This document shows, piece by piece, positions 27,990 through 35,886 of a stretch of DNA of 64,000 nucleotides. The stretch lies in contig CANLSH010000002.1 of the NCBI GenBank assembly GCA_947493705.1, positions 209,842-273,841 on the forward strand, read 5' to 3'. Position 1 is the first letter of the stretch, and the number at the start of each line of letters is the position of its first letter. Under the pieces are notes generated by a model. It saw only the letters and a program-made list of their open reading frames with translations. It had not been told where the DNA came from and searched no databases. This DNA comes from an uncultured Arachnia sp. GTDB taxonomy: Bacteria; Actinomycetota; Actinomycetes; Propionibacteriales; Propionibacteriaceae. Both the position numbers and the translations under genes were made by a program.

Positions 27990-28265
27990 ATGACAGCGAA
28001 CGCTCCTCTCAGTATCTCGGGGGCCCGTAGTCAGTTCGCGTCGCTCATTGAGCGTGTCCAGGTGGATCACCAGCCGGTCTACTTGACGCGCCGCGGGCAT
28101 CGCGTCGCTGCTGTCATTGCGGCGGAGGATCTTGACCATCCGATCGAACTGGCTGAGGACATGCAAGACATCCGCACAGCTGCGCAGGCTCGCGATGAGA
28201 TGCGTGACAGGGGAGATGGACCGATCCCGTGGGATGAGCTCAAGACTGAACTCGGTATGGCATGA
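27990..28265 (+). CDS. Phd/YefM-type antitoxin without a visible toxin
   Basis: A 91-residue protein with the Phd/YefM DNA-binding N-terminus: 'LSISGARSQFASLIERVQ' then 'PVYLTRRGHRVAAVIAAED'. The C-terminal half is acidic and helical ('AQARDEMRDRGDGPIPWDEL'), as expected of a toxin-binding region. ATG 27990 fits a leaderless promoter. The next four bases begin only a 17-codon frame, and the MFS gene then ends on the other strand, so no RelE or Doc partner follows. It may be an orphan antitoxin or may pair with a toxin elsewhere. Confidence 0.82.
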   Translation: MTANAPLSISGARSQFASLIERVQVDHQPVYLTRRGHRVAAVIAAEDLDHPIELAEDMQDIRTAAQARDEMRDRGDGPIPWDELKTELGMA

Positions 28266-28268
28266 CCT

Positions 28269-29498
28269 TCATGGGTGCACTCGCTGCGCCGATCGAAGAG
28301 CCGAGGGCAGCAGCACAATCGTAGGAAGAAGAATGGCCGCTGCGGTGATGTTGACGGCCTCGAACCCTCCGAACGCCAGGATGGGGCCGGCCGATGCAGC
28401 GGCGGCCGCCCCGGCGTAGTTCATGCCGGCGTCGGTGGCGCCCTGCAATGCGACGCGGACGTGTCCCGGAGCGTTGGCGGTCACGATCGCCGAGCCCGCG
28501 ATCACGGCAGCCGACCATCCCAGCCCCAGGAGTATGAGCGCCACCATGGTCAGGCCCGTGCCCCCGGATGCCGCGATGAAACCGGTGCCGAGCGCCGACG
28601 CGAGCAACACCATTCCCCCCATCGCCACGGGCAGCGGCCCCACTCGATCAGTTGCCCACCCGAAGACGGGGCTGAGAGCGTACATGCCCAGCACGTGCAG
28701 ACTGATGACGATGCCGACAAGTTCAAGTGTGTCGCCGTCATTTCCCATGTGCACAGGTGTCATGACCATCACCATCACCATCACCGCATGGGCCGTTGCG
28801 ATCAGAACGACGGCGAAGAGGGCCACCGGATGGCCGACGGCCCAGCGCAGCGCCGCGATCGCCCCGACGGGCGCCAGAGGATTCGCGGGTTCGTCCGCGC
28901 CGTGAGGTTCTGGCTGCATGGGCGTGGGCCGGAACAGGACGGCGAGGACGGTAGCAGCGGTCGCAAAGGCAACTACGGAGAACACGAACGGGCCGGCGAA
29001 CGCGGGCAGGCCCAGCCCGGCCCCGAATCGATCGCCCGGCGCCGCAAGGTTCGGTCCGGCGACGGCGCCCACTGTCGTGGCCCACAACACCACCGACATT
29101 GCGCGGGCCCGGGCAGCGGGCGCGACGTTCTCGGCACCCGCATAGCGGCTCTGCAGGTTGACTGCCTGCGCGACGCCGAACAGGCTCATGCCCAGCAGCA
29201 TCACGATGATCTGGCCCGTGAGCGCAGCTGCCACGATCAGCAGGGCGCCGATGGTGGCCAAAGCGTATCCCCGGCTCAGCGACACCCGCCTGCCCCGGCG
29301 CGCGGCCAGGTTGGCGAGCGGTATCGCGGCGACGGCGGCGCCCAGGGTGCTCGCGGCCTGAGCGAACCCGGCCATTGATGTGCCGCCCAGACTTTGGGCG
29401 AGCAGCCCGCCAACGGCGAACCCGGATGCCACGCCGACGCCGCCCAGCAGGTTGCTGAGGATCAGCACGCCAATGCTGCGTCCATACCGGCGTGCCAT
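28269..29498 (-). CDS. Major facilitator superfamily transporter
   Basis: A 409-residue membrane transporter with about twelve hydrophobic helices. 'AARRGRRVSLSRGYALATIG' (in two parts) matches the cytoplasmic loop between helices 2 and 3. The central cytoplasmic loop is near residues 190-210. GAAGGAGACG lies eight bases before ATG 29498; the longer open frame has no such site. It is probably a drug or metabolite efflux pump. The substrate is unknown. Confidence 0.88.
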   Translation of the reverse strand: MARRYGRSIGVLILSNLLGGVGVASGFAVGGLLAQSLGGTSMAGFAQAASTLGAAVAAIPLANLAARRGRRVSLSRGYALATIGALLIVAAALTGQIIVMLLGMSLFGVAQAVNLQSRYAGAENVAPAARARAMSVVLWATTVGAVAGPNLAAPGDRFGAGLGLPAFAGPFVFSVVAFATAATVLAVLFRPTPMQPEPHGADEPANPLAPVGAIAALRWAVGHPVALFAVVLIATAHAVMVMVMVMTPVHMGNDGDTLELVGIVISLHVLGMYALSPVFGWATDRVGPLPVAMGGMVLLASALGTGFIAASGGTGLTMVALILLGLGWSAAVIAGSAIVTANAPGHVRVALQGATDAGMNYAGAAAAASAGPILAFGGFEAVNITAAAILLPTIVLLPSALRSAQRVHP

Positions 29499-29589
29499 CG
29501 CTTCGTCTCCTTCACCACGGCGACCGTCAGGTCGCGTCAGCCACCATTCCATGCAGCCCAGCTGCCCGATGTCAGGGTAGCCGTGGATC

Positions 29590-29595
29590 TACGAT
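29590..29595 (+). promoter_or_regulatory. -10 element of a leaderless ASCH-domain gene
   Basis: TACGAT lies exactly six bases before ATG 29602. Confidence 0.4.
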
Positions 29596-29601
29596 GTTGG
29601 A

Positions 29602-30075
29602 ATGGAAGATGATCTGCGTGAACCTGACGCCGCGGAACTGGAGCGATTCTGGCAGAGTGTGCGCCCGGAGGACTCGCCAGCTGTGCGCCCAGAGGCATGG
29701 GCCTTCGGTGCCACGGTTTCACTCGCCGACGAGTTGTTGGCACTGGTGCTGGACGGCACGAAGACGGCCACCGCCGGTGCTCTCTGGGATTATGAGGCCG
29801 AGAACGAGCCGTTGCCGGAAGTGGGGCAGCTGAACATTTTGCTGACCGGGTGGGGTACCCCGCGAGCGCTCGTGCGCACTACGTCGGTGATGACCGTGCC
29901 TTTCAACAAGGTCGACGCTGAACACGCATGGTTGGAAGGAGAAGGGGACCGCAGCTTGTCTGATTGGCGCAAGGGCCACAGGGAGTTCTTCACCGAGTTT
30001 GCGAGCCACAACCGCGGGTTCGCCCCGGACATGCCAGTGGTCCTGGAACGGTTCCAGTTGCTTCACCCTCACTAG
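29602..30075 (+). CDS. ASCH-domain protein
   Basis: A 157-residue protein with an RNA-binding ASCH domain. 'FGATVSLADELLALVLDGTKTATAG' (in two parts) is the typical start: a G-K-T/K motif and conserved Thr. The domain continues with 'PEVGQLNILLTGWGTPRALVRTT' (in two parts) and ends 'WRKGHREFF'. ASCH proteins bind RNA or hydrolyse modified nucleosides such as N4-acetylcytidine. The actual role here is unknown. The gene seems leaderless and stands alone. Confidence 0.85.
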   Translation: MEDDLREPDAAELERFWQSVRPEDSPAVRPEAWAFGATVSLADELLALVLDGTKTATAGALWDYEAENEPLPEVGQLNILLTGWGTPRALVRTTSVMTVPFNKVDAEHAWLEGEGDRSLSDWRKGHREFFTEFASHNRGFAPDMPVVLERFQLLHPH

Positions 30076-30102
30076 GGCGAGAAGAATGCCCAATCGGCAC
30101 TA

Positions 30103-30237
30103 ATGGCAGAGCGTGGTCGGCGGCGAGAACGGATGCGAGCGGAAGCGGAGAGTCTGCGCGCTGACCCTGAGGATGTGTCCGCGTCGCGAGGGCTTACCGC
30201 TGAGATGGAGGCGATGCGCTGGATGGCGACGGAGTAA
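30103..30237 (+). CDS. Small ORF, possible antitoxin C-terminal remnant
   Basis: A 44-codon frame reads 'MAERGRRRERMRAEAESLRA' then 'DPEDVSASRGLTAEMEAMRW'. The pattern of a basic helix, 'ADPEDVS' and a terminal 'EMEAMRWMATE' resembles the tails of ribbon-helix-helix antitoxins common in actinobacteria. No DNA-binding half precedes it: the frame meets a stop at 30073-30075. There is no clear ribosome site. It may be a truncated gene or a chance frame. Confidence 0.3.
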   Translation: MAERGRRRERMRAEAESLRADPEDVSASRGLTAEMEAMRWMATE

Positions 30238-30307
30238 CGTCCGGCTGTGACCAGAACTCCATCTTCACATGGGTCCAGCAGTTGGCCGCCATCAAGACGT
30301 GGCGACA

Positions 30308-30868
30308 TCAGACACACTCCAGCGGTTCGAGAGCACCGCACGGCAGTTCGACGGTGATGGGATCACCCGGCCTGACCTCTCCCCCCACATGGATAACGCC
30401 CATGACGCCGGTGAGGCGGACGACGTCTCCATCGGCCTTACGGCAGAGCACCTCCTTGAGGAGCCCGGGTCTGAAGCTCTCGATCTGGGCGCACGGGTTA
30501 CGCAAGCCGGTCACTTCGATCTCCGCGCTCCCTATGCGGAGTCGAGTGCCGCGGGGTAGGCCAAGCAGGTCGATGCCGACAGTAGTGATGTTCTCTCCCA
30601 GATCCGCGGGGCTGACGTCGAAGCCCTTCTCATTGAGGTCGTCGAGCAGTTCACGGTGGATGAGGTGGACCTGGCGGAGGTTTGGTTGTTGCGGGTCCTT
30701 TCGCACGCGGGAGCGGTGCTGCACCGTCGCTCCGGCATGTGCGTCGCCAGCGACACCGTGGCCCGCGATCAGGGTGATGACGGCGACGGGCGTTTTACTG
30801 AATCGGTGTGCGCCATCGCGTCCAACCGAGACCACGCTCGGCTCGTTCTCCTCTCCAACGTGCGTCAT
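30308..30868 (-). CDS. MOSC-domain protein
   Basis: A 186-residue single-domain MOSC protein, related to the sulphur-carrier end of molybdenum cofactor sulphurases. 'GVAGDAHAG', 'NLRQVHLIHREL' and 'LGENITTVGIDLLGLPRGTRLRIG' (in two parts) are family landmarks. 'NPCAQIESFRPGL' carries the conserved Cys. ATG 30868 fits a leaderless promoter (TACGTT, six-base gap); the frame is open to 30934 where it meets the end of the ABC gene. It could transfer sulphur or reduce N-hydroxylated compounds, but this is family-level inference. Confidence 0.85.
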   Translation of the reverse strand: MTHVGEENEPSVVSVGRDGAHRFSKTPVAVITLIAGHGVAGDAHAGATVQHRSRVRKDPQQPNLRQVHLIHRELLDDLNEKGFDVSPADLGENITTVGIDLLGLPRGTRLRIGSAEIEVTGLRNPCAQIESFRPGLLKEVLCRKADGDVVRLTGVMGVIHVGGEVRPGDPITVELPCGALEPLECV

Positions 30869-30874
30869 CTCTGC

Positions 30875-30880
30875 AACGTA
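30875..30880 (-). promoter_or_regulatory. -10 element of a leaderless MOSC gene
   Basis: On the minus strand TACGTT lies six bases before ATG 30868. The start site would lie on the start codon. The element falls just past the end of the ABC transporter gene. Confidence 0.35.
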
Positions 30881-30933
30881 GCGCGAGTCCAACGGCGTGA
30901 CCATCACCGTGTTCAGCGGTGGACGGCGCACCA

Positions 30934-32928
30934 CTATGTCGTCACGGCGGCGCTGAACTGCGATTCGTACAGGTCGTGATAGGCCCCGTCCGCAGCGAGG
31001 AGCTCGTCGTGTGTACCCTGCTCGACGATGGCGCCATCCTCCATGACGAGGATCAGATCTGCGTCGCGGATGGTGGACAGGCGGTGCGCGATGACGAACG
31101 ACGTGCGTCCGCTGCGCAGTGCAGACATGGCCTGCTGCACCAATAGCTCCGTGCGGGTGTCCACAGAGCTGGTGGCCTCATCGAGGATCAGCAGCGACGG
31201 ATCGGCCAGGAACGCGCGGGCGATGGTGATCAGCTGCTTCTCACCGGCAGAGATGTTGGAGCCCTCCTCGTCGATGATCGTGTCATAGCCCTCCGGCAGG
31301 GAGTGGACGAAACGATCCACGAAGGTGGCGGTGGCCGCCTCGACGATCTCCTCCTCGGTGGCGTCCATGCGCCCGTAGGCAATGTTGTCGCGGATGGTGC
31401 CACCGAACAGCCAGGCGTCCTGCAGAACCATGCCGATGTTGCTGCGCAGCTCATGTCGGGGGACGGTCGCGATGTCGGTGCCGTCCATGGTGATGGCGCC
31501 GCCGTCGAGGTCGTAGAACCGCATGAGCAGGTTGACCAGCGTGGTCTTGCCGGCCCCGGTGGGTCCGACGATGGCGACGGTCTGGCCGGATTTCGCCTCC
31601 AGATCCAGGCCCGTGATGAGCCTCGTTTCCGGTGAGTACGAGAAGTCCACGCCGTTGAACTGCACGTGGCCCTCCAGAACGCCCAGATCGCCCGAGGGCT
31701 CGGGCGTCATCTCGTCGGCATCCATGAGCTCGAAGACCCGTTCGGCTGAGGCCACCCCCGACTGCATCAGGTTGGCCATCGAAGCCACCTGCGTGAGGGG
31801 TTGGGTGAATTGTCGTGAGTACTGGATGAACGCCTGCACGTCGCCGATGGTCATGGTGCCGGAGGCCACCCGGAGGCCACCGATGACGGCGATGACCACG
31901 TAGTTGAGGTTCCCGACGATCATCATGATGGGCATCATCAGTCCCGAGACGAACTGCGAGCCGAAGGCGGCGACGTACAACTTCTCGTTGCGTTGACGGA
32001 ACTCTTCAGCCACTTCCTTCTGCCGCCCGAACACCTTCACCAGCGAGTGGCCTGTGTAGGCCTCCTCGATGTGGGCATTGAGATCGCCGGTGGACTTCCA
32101 CTGCGCTTTGAAGAGCTTTTGTGAGCGCTTGCCGATGACCGACACCATCACCATGGCCACCGGGACACTGATCAGCGCCACCAGCGCGAGGGTGGGGGAG
32201 ATCCAGAACATCATGGCCAGCACACCCACCACCATCAACAACGAGTTGAGGAGCTGGGAGAGCGTCTGCTGCAAGGTTTGGGAGACGTTGTCGATGTCGT
32301 TGGTGACACGGCTCAGCAGTTCCCCACGCGGCTGCCCGTCGAAATAGGACAGCGGCAGCCTGTCAATCTTCGCTGAGACTTTTCGGCGCATCCGGTGGAT
32401 GCTCTGCTGCACGGCGTCATTCAGCACATAGGCCTGCACGTAGGAGGCGACTCCCGAGATGAGGTAGAGCACCAGGACGGTGAGAAGAATCATGCCGATG
32501 GCATTGAAGTCCACGCCCTGACCGGGCACGAAATCAAGAGTGCGCAGCAGATCAGCGAAATCTTCGTTGCCAGAGTTCTGCGCCGCCTGGATCGCCTGGG
32601 CCCGTGTGGTGCCGGGCGGCATCTGTTTGCCGAGGAATCCTGCGAGAAGCAGGGTTGTGGCCTCGCCGAGAATTTTGGGGCCCACCACCGACAGCGATAC
32701 GCCCGCCACCCCGAACATGATCGCGATGATGATGCGTGCGCGCTGGGGACGCAGTTCGTGCAGCAGACGTCGGAGTGAGGCACGGAAGTTGACAGCCTTC
32801 TCACCCGGGGTGACCGCCGGCCCGTGGCCTGGTCCACCGCGCCTCTGTGGTGCTTCCTCCGGTCGTTGGTTGGCCTTGATGGGTGCAGCGACCGCGGTGG
32901 GCGCGGCGTCCGGTTCCTTCTTGATCAT
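30934..32928 (-). CDS. ABC exporter, second half of a heterodimer
   Basis: A 664-residue half-transporter. A long cytoplasmic N-terminus is followed by six membrane helices, then an ATPase domain with Walker A 'GPTGAGKTTL', an altered signature 'ISAGEKQLITIARA' and a full Walker B 'LLILDEATSSVD' with the catalytic Glu. It overlaps the preceding ABC gene by four bases (32925-32928), so the two form one operon and one heterodimer. TetR control suggests efflux of a drug or toxic metabolite. Confidence 0.92.
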   Translation of the reverse strand: MIKKEPDAAPTAVAAPIKANQRPEEAPQRRGGPGHGPAVTPGEKAVNFRASLRRLLHELRPQRARIIIAIMFGVAGVSLSVVGPKILGEATTLLLAGFLGKQMPPGTTRAQAIQAAQNSGNEDFADLLRTLDFVPGQGVDFNAIGMILLTVLVLYLISGVASYVQAYVLNDAVQQSIHRMRRKVSAKIDRLPLSYFDGQPRGELLSRVTNDIDNVSQTLQQTLSQLLNSLLMVVGVLAMMFWISPTLALVALISVPVAMVMVSVIGKRSQKLFKAQWKSTGDLNAHIEEAYTGHSLVKVFGRQKEVAEEFRQRNEKLYVAAFGSQFVSGLMMPIMMIVGNLNYVVIAVIGGLRVASGTMTIGDVQAFIQYSRQFTQPLTQVASMANLMQSGVASAERVFELMDADEMTPEPSGDLGVLEGHVQFNGVDFSYSPETRLITGLDLEAKSGQTVAIVGPTGAGKTTLVNLLMRFYDLDGGAITMDGTDIATVPRHELRSNIGMVLQDAWLFGGTIRDNIAYGRMDATEEEIVEAATATFVDRFVHSLPEGYDTIIDEEGSNISAGEKQLITIARAFLADPSLLILDEATSSVDTRTELLVQQAMSALRSGRTSFVIAHRLSTIRDADLILVMEDGAIVEQGTHDELLAADGAYHDLYESQFSAAVTT

Positions 32929-34670
32929 GCTGCCGCTTCCTCCGCGCTCAGTTGCGATTCGACGATTTCCTGGTAGGTCTCGCAGCTGCCGAGCAGGTCC
33001 TCATGTCTGCCACGACCGACGATCTCACCGTCTTCCAGGACGAGGATCTCGTCGGCGTTGCGGATGGTGGTGACCCGCTGAGCCACGACGAATACCGCCT
33101 TGTCAGCGACCCGCGGTGCCAGTGCGGCGCGGAGACGAGCATCGGTGCTCACGTCGAGGGCGGAGAAGGAGTCGTCGAAGATGAACACTTCCGCCTCAGT
33201 GGCCAGGGCGCGTGCAATGGCGAGCCGTTGGCGCTGGCCTCCCGAGACGTTGGTGCCGCCCTGCGAGATGGGGGACTCAAGAGCATCGTCGCGCTCGCGC
33301 ACAAAGTCGTCCGCCTGAGCGACCCGCAGTGTCTCCCAGAGCTCGTCGTCGCTGGCATCCGGATTGCCGTAGCGCAGATTGCTCGCCACGGTGCCGGTGA
33401 AGAGGTACGGCTTCTGCGGGACGATGGCGACGCGGTCCCAGAGGTGCTCCGGGTCCATGTCGCGGACGTCGACGCCGTCGAGGAGTACGCGTCCGCCCGT
33501 GACGTCGAACAATCGGGGGAGGAGGCTGACGAGTGTGGTCTTGCCGGATCCGGTGGAGCCGATGACGGCCGTGGTGCGGCCGGGCTGCAGCTCAAAACTC
33601 ACATGTTTGAGTACAGGCTCCTCCGCCCCCGGATAGGAGAAGCTGACGTCGTCGAAGACAACGACACCCTGGGTGTGTTGCGGCGTCTTCGGGGACTTCG
33701 GCGGTGCCACGGAGGATTCGGTGTCGAGGACTTCCATGATCCGGTCGGCGCAGACGGCGGCCCTGGGGGCCATCACGAGCAGCATGGTGGTCATCATCAC
33801 CGAGATCAGGATCTGCATGAGGTAGGCGAGGAAGGCGGTCAGCTGCCCGATCTGGATGTCCCCGGAGTCCACGCGTTGGGCGCCGAACCACATGACGCCC
33901 ACCGTCGAGACGTTCAGTATCAGGCCGACGAAGGGAAACAGCACTGCCATCAGACGGCCGACGGTGGTGGCGGTGTCCACCAGTTCAGTGTTCGCGATGC
34001 CGAACCGGCGGGACTCGTGGGCCTCGCGGACGAAGGCCCGAACCACACGGATGCCGGTGATCTGCTCGCGCAGCACCCGGTTCAGGTTGTCGATCCGTTT
34101 CTGCATGATTGCGTAGAGCGGGCCCATCTTCGAGATCAGCACCACGATGCCGGCGCCAAGAATGACGACCGCCACCAGGATGGTCCAGCTCAGCCCAGCG
34201 TCCTCGCGCAGTGCCATGATGACGCCGCCCACCATGGTGATGGGGGCGCCCACGAGCATGATGCAGGTCATCAGGACCAGCATCTGCACCTGCTGGACGT
34301 CGTTGGTGGTGCGGGTGATCAGCGACGGGGCGCCGAAGTGGTTCATCTCGCGGCTGGAGAAGGCCAGGGTGCGATCGAAGAGGGCGCCCCTCACGTCGCG
34401 GCCGAAGAGCATCGCGGCGCGGGCACCGAAGTACACAGCGCCCACCTGTCCGGCTCCCTGCACGAGGGCCAGCATGAGCATGACGCCGCCGGTGCGCCAG
34501 ATGTAGTCGGTGTCACCGACAACGACCCCCTCGTCGATGATCCGGGCGTTCAGCGTCGGCAGGTAGAGCGCCATGATGGTCGCCACCACCTGCAGCGCCA
34601 CCACGAGGGCCAGCAAGCCCCAGTACTGGCGTATGAAACGGTTGATGAGCGTACCCAGGCGGCGTATCAC
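32925..34670 (-). CDS. ABC exporter, first half of a heterodimer
   Basis: A 581-residue half-transporter of six membrane helices plus ATPase. The Walker A is 'GSTGSGKTTL' and the signature 'VSGGQRQRLAIARAL'. The Walker B reads 'VFIFDDSFSALD', so Asp replaces the catalytic Glu. The site made by this subunit is therefore likely degenerate, as in TM287/288-type or BmrCD-type heterodimers. It overlaps tetR and the partner gene by four bases each. Confidence 0.92.
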   Translation of the reverse strand: MIRRLGTLINRFIRQYWGLLALVVALQVVATIMALYLPTLNARIIDEGVVVGDTDYIWRTGGVMLMLALVQGAGQVGAVYFGARAAMLFGRDVRGALFDRTLAFSSREMNHFGAPSLITRTTNDVQQVQMLVLMTCIMLVGAPITMVGGVIMALREDAGLSWTILVAVVILGAGIVVLISKMGPLYAIMQKRIDNLNRVLREQITGIRVVRAFVREAHESRRFGIANTELVDTATTVGRLMAVLFPFVGLILNVSTVGVMWFGAQRVDSGDIQIGQLTAFLAYLMQILISVMMTTMLLVMAPRAAVCADRIMEVLDTESSVAPPKSPKTPQHTQGVVVFDDVSFSYPGAEEPVLKHVSFELQPGRTTAVIGSTGSGKTTLVSLLPRLFDVTGGRVLLDGVDVRDMDPEHLWDRVAIVPQKPYLFTGTVASNLRYGNPDASDDELWETLRVAQADDFVRERDDALESPISQGGTNVSGGQRQRLAIARALATEAEVFIFDDSFSALDVSTDARLRAALAPRVADKAVFVVAQRVTTIRNADEILVLEDGEIVGRGRHEDLLGSCETYQEIVESQLSAEEAAA

Positions 34671-35248
34671 AGGGTGTCCTTGCGTCGGGCTCCGTCGAGG
34701 GCGAAGCGTGTGACATCTTCCGGGGTCAGTCCGCCGGGTCTGGCCATCGCCAGTCCCATCGAGAGGGCTTTGAGGTAGTGGGCGTAGGTCTCTGGGGTCA
34801 CGGTGAGTTCGTGAGCGTGGTCACTGATGACGTCCACCACCCAGTCGCGCAGATCGGCCAAACGGTCTTTGTGGGCATCGCGGACGCAGACGGCATGGGT
34901 AGCGTTGACGGACTCATGTCGTGGAGGTGGGAGCACAGCGTGGACGTGGCCGAAGTAGTCGACGATGCCACGGACACATCCAAGCGTCCGGGACTCCAGG
35001 GTGGTGCCGAGTTCGACGGTGGTGAGACGTGCCATGAGTCGCTCATGTGAAAGGAACTCGGTGTAGGTGGCGCCCAGGAGATCGGGAAGGGTGGGGAACA
35101 CGCGGAAGAGGGTGCCTTCGGCCACACCCGCCGCCTCTGCCACCATGCGGGTGGTCAGCTCGGGGCCGTGGGCGTCGAGAAGGTCGACGGCGGCGTCGAT
35201 GATGGCGGCCCGACGTTGCTCGGGAGGCATGGGCGTTGCTCTGGTCAC
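34667..35248 (-). CDS. TetR-family repressor of the ABC exporter
   Basis: A 193-residue repressor. The N-terminal helix-turn-helix spans 'TRMVAEAAGVAEGTLFRVF', and the C-terminal domain is helical and ligand-binding. The start is GTG at 35248, with TACACT six bases upstream and no ribosome site, so it is probably leaderless. A perfect 20-bp palindrome sits directly upstream of the -10. The gene is first in the operon tetR-ABC-ABC, so it should repress itself and the exporter until a ligand appears. Confidence 0.92.
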   Translation of the reverse strand: MTRATPMPPEQRRAAIIDAAVDLLDAHGPELTTRMVAEAAGVAEGTLFRVFPTLPDLLGATYTEFLSHERLMARLTTVELGTTLESRTLGCVRGIVDYFGHVHAVLPPPRHESVNATHAVCVRDAHKDRLADLRDWVVDVISDHAHELTVTPETYAHYLKALSMGLAMARPGGLTPEDVTRFALDGARRKDTL

Positions 35249-35254
35249 TGGGAA

Positions 35255-35260
35255 AGTGTA
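35255..35260 (-). promoter_or_regulatory. -10 element of the tetR-ABC operon
   Basis: TACACT on the minus strand lies exactly six bases before GTG 35248 and touches the TetR palindrome at 35261. RNA polymerase and TetR would compete for this DNA. Confidence 0.5.
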
Positions 35261-35280
35261 ATGAGTGAGCGCTCACTCAT
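35261..35280. promoter_or_regulatory. TetR operator, perfect 20-bp palindrome
   Basis: ATGAGTGAGCGCTCACTCAT is a perfect palindrome immediately upstream of the -10 of the tetR gene. Its size and symmetry are typical of TetR-family operators, which bind a dimer or pair of dimers. Confidence 0.85.
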
Positions 35281-35463
35281 CAAGCCGTGATGGCTCTGCG
35301 CGCCGTCGGCGGTGAGCGAAAACCAGTGGTGAGCGCCTCCCCTGCGATGTGCCACTGGTGAGGCACAGTACAGCTGGTGCCCGGCGTCTGCCCGGGTCAG
35401 CACAGTGTTGATGTGGGGCCGCGCCGAGGCATGTCAGGCCCGATCAGGTGTTGGCTGTGTGAC

Positions 35464-35772
35464 CTATTCCCTCGGAGGTCCGGGTGGCGGAAAGACGTCG
35501 GGGGTCGACGGACCGGGGGCCTTGTTGTCGACGTGGGGGTTGCGAACGTTGTCCGGACCGTCGGGATACCTGACGTCGGCTGGGTCTGCCTCTCGGATGT
35601 CCTGCGGGTCGCCTTCCGTGGGATCCGGTACTTTCTTCCGGTTGTACGGCGGATCGGGAATGGGTTCAGCTTTGCGCTGTCCACGCTTCTTCGACGCGAC
35701 CACGGCGACGATCACAACGATCGCAACCACCACGATCGCGGCGATGACCCAGTAGATCCACTCTCCAGACAT
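35464..35772 (-). CDS. Small single-pass membrane protein of unknown function
   Basis: A 102-residue protein. 'WIYWVIAAIVVVAIVVIVAVVAS' (in two parts) is one strong transmembrane helix at residues 4-26, followed by a basic stop-transfer 'KKRGQRK'. The rest is a Pro- and Asp-rich cytoplasmic tail with no known domain. ATG 35772 has GGAGGAGG upstream. I do not recognise a family. It lies between tetR and the GH13 gene. Confidence 0.6.
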   Translation of the reverse strand: MSGEWIYWVIAAIVVVAIVVIVAVVASKKRGQRKAEPIPDPPYNRKKVPDPTEGDPQDIREADPADVRYPDGPDNVRNPHVDNKAPGPSTPDVFPPPGPPRE

Positions 35773-35886
35773 GGTGCCTCCTCCATCTGCATACGCATGT
35801 GCTCCAACCATCCCCACCGTGCCACACGCCGGGACCAGTGTGAGAAGCGCAATGCCGGATTCGCGGCGTCATGGAGATGTCTACTC

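Noticed and set aside
28275..29378. A 367-residue plus-strand frame over the MFS gene
   Set aside because: It has a biased shadow composition and no domain; the MFS protein on the minus strand is well formed.
32952..34778. A 608-residue plus-strand open frame over the ABC exporter gene
   Set aside because: It is His- and Asp-rich, typical of the complement of a real high-GC gene, and the minus-strand ABC protein has all its motifs.
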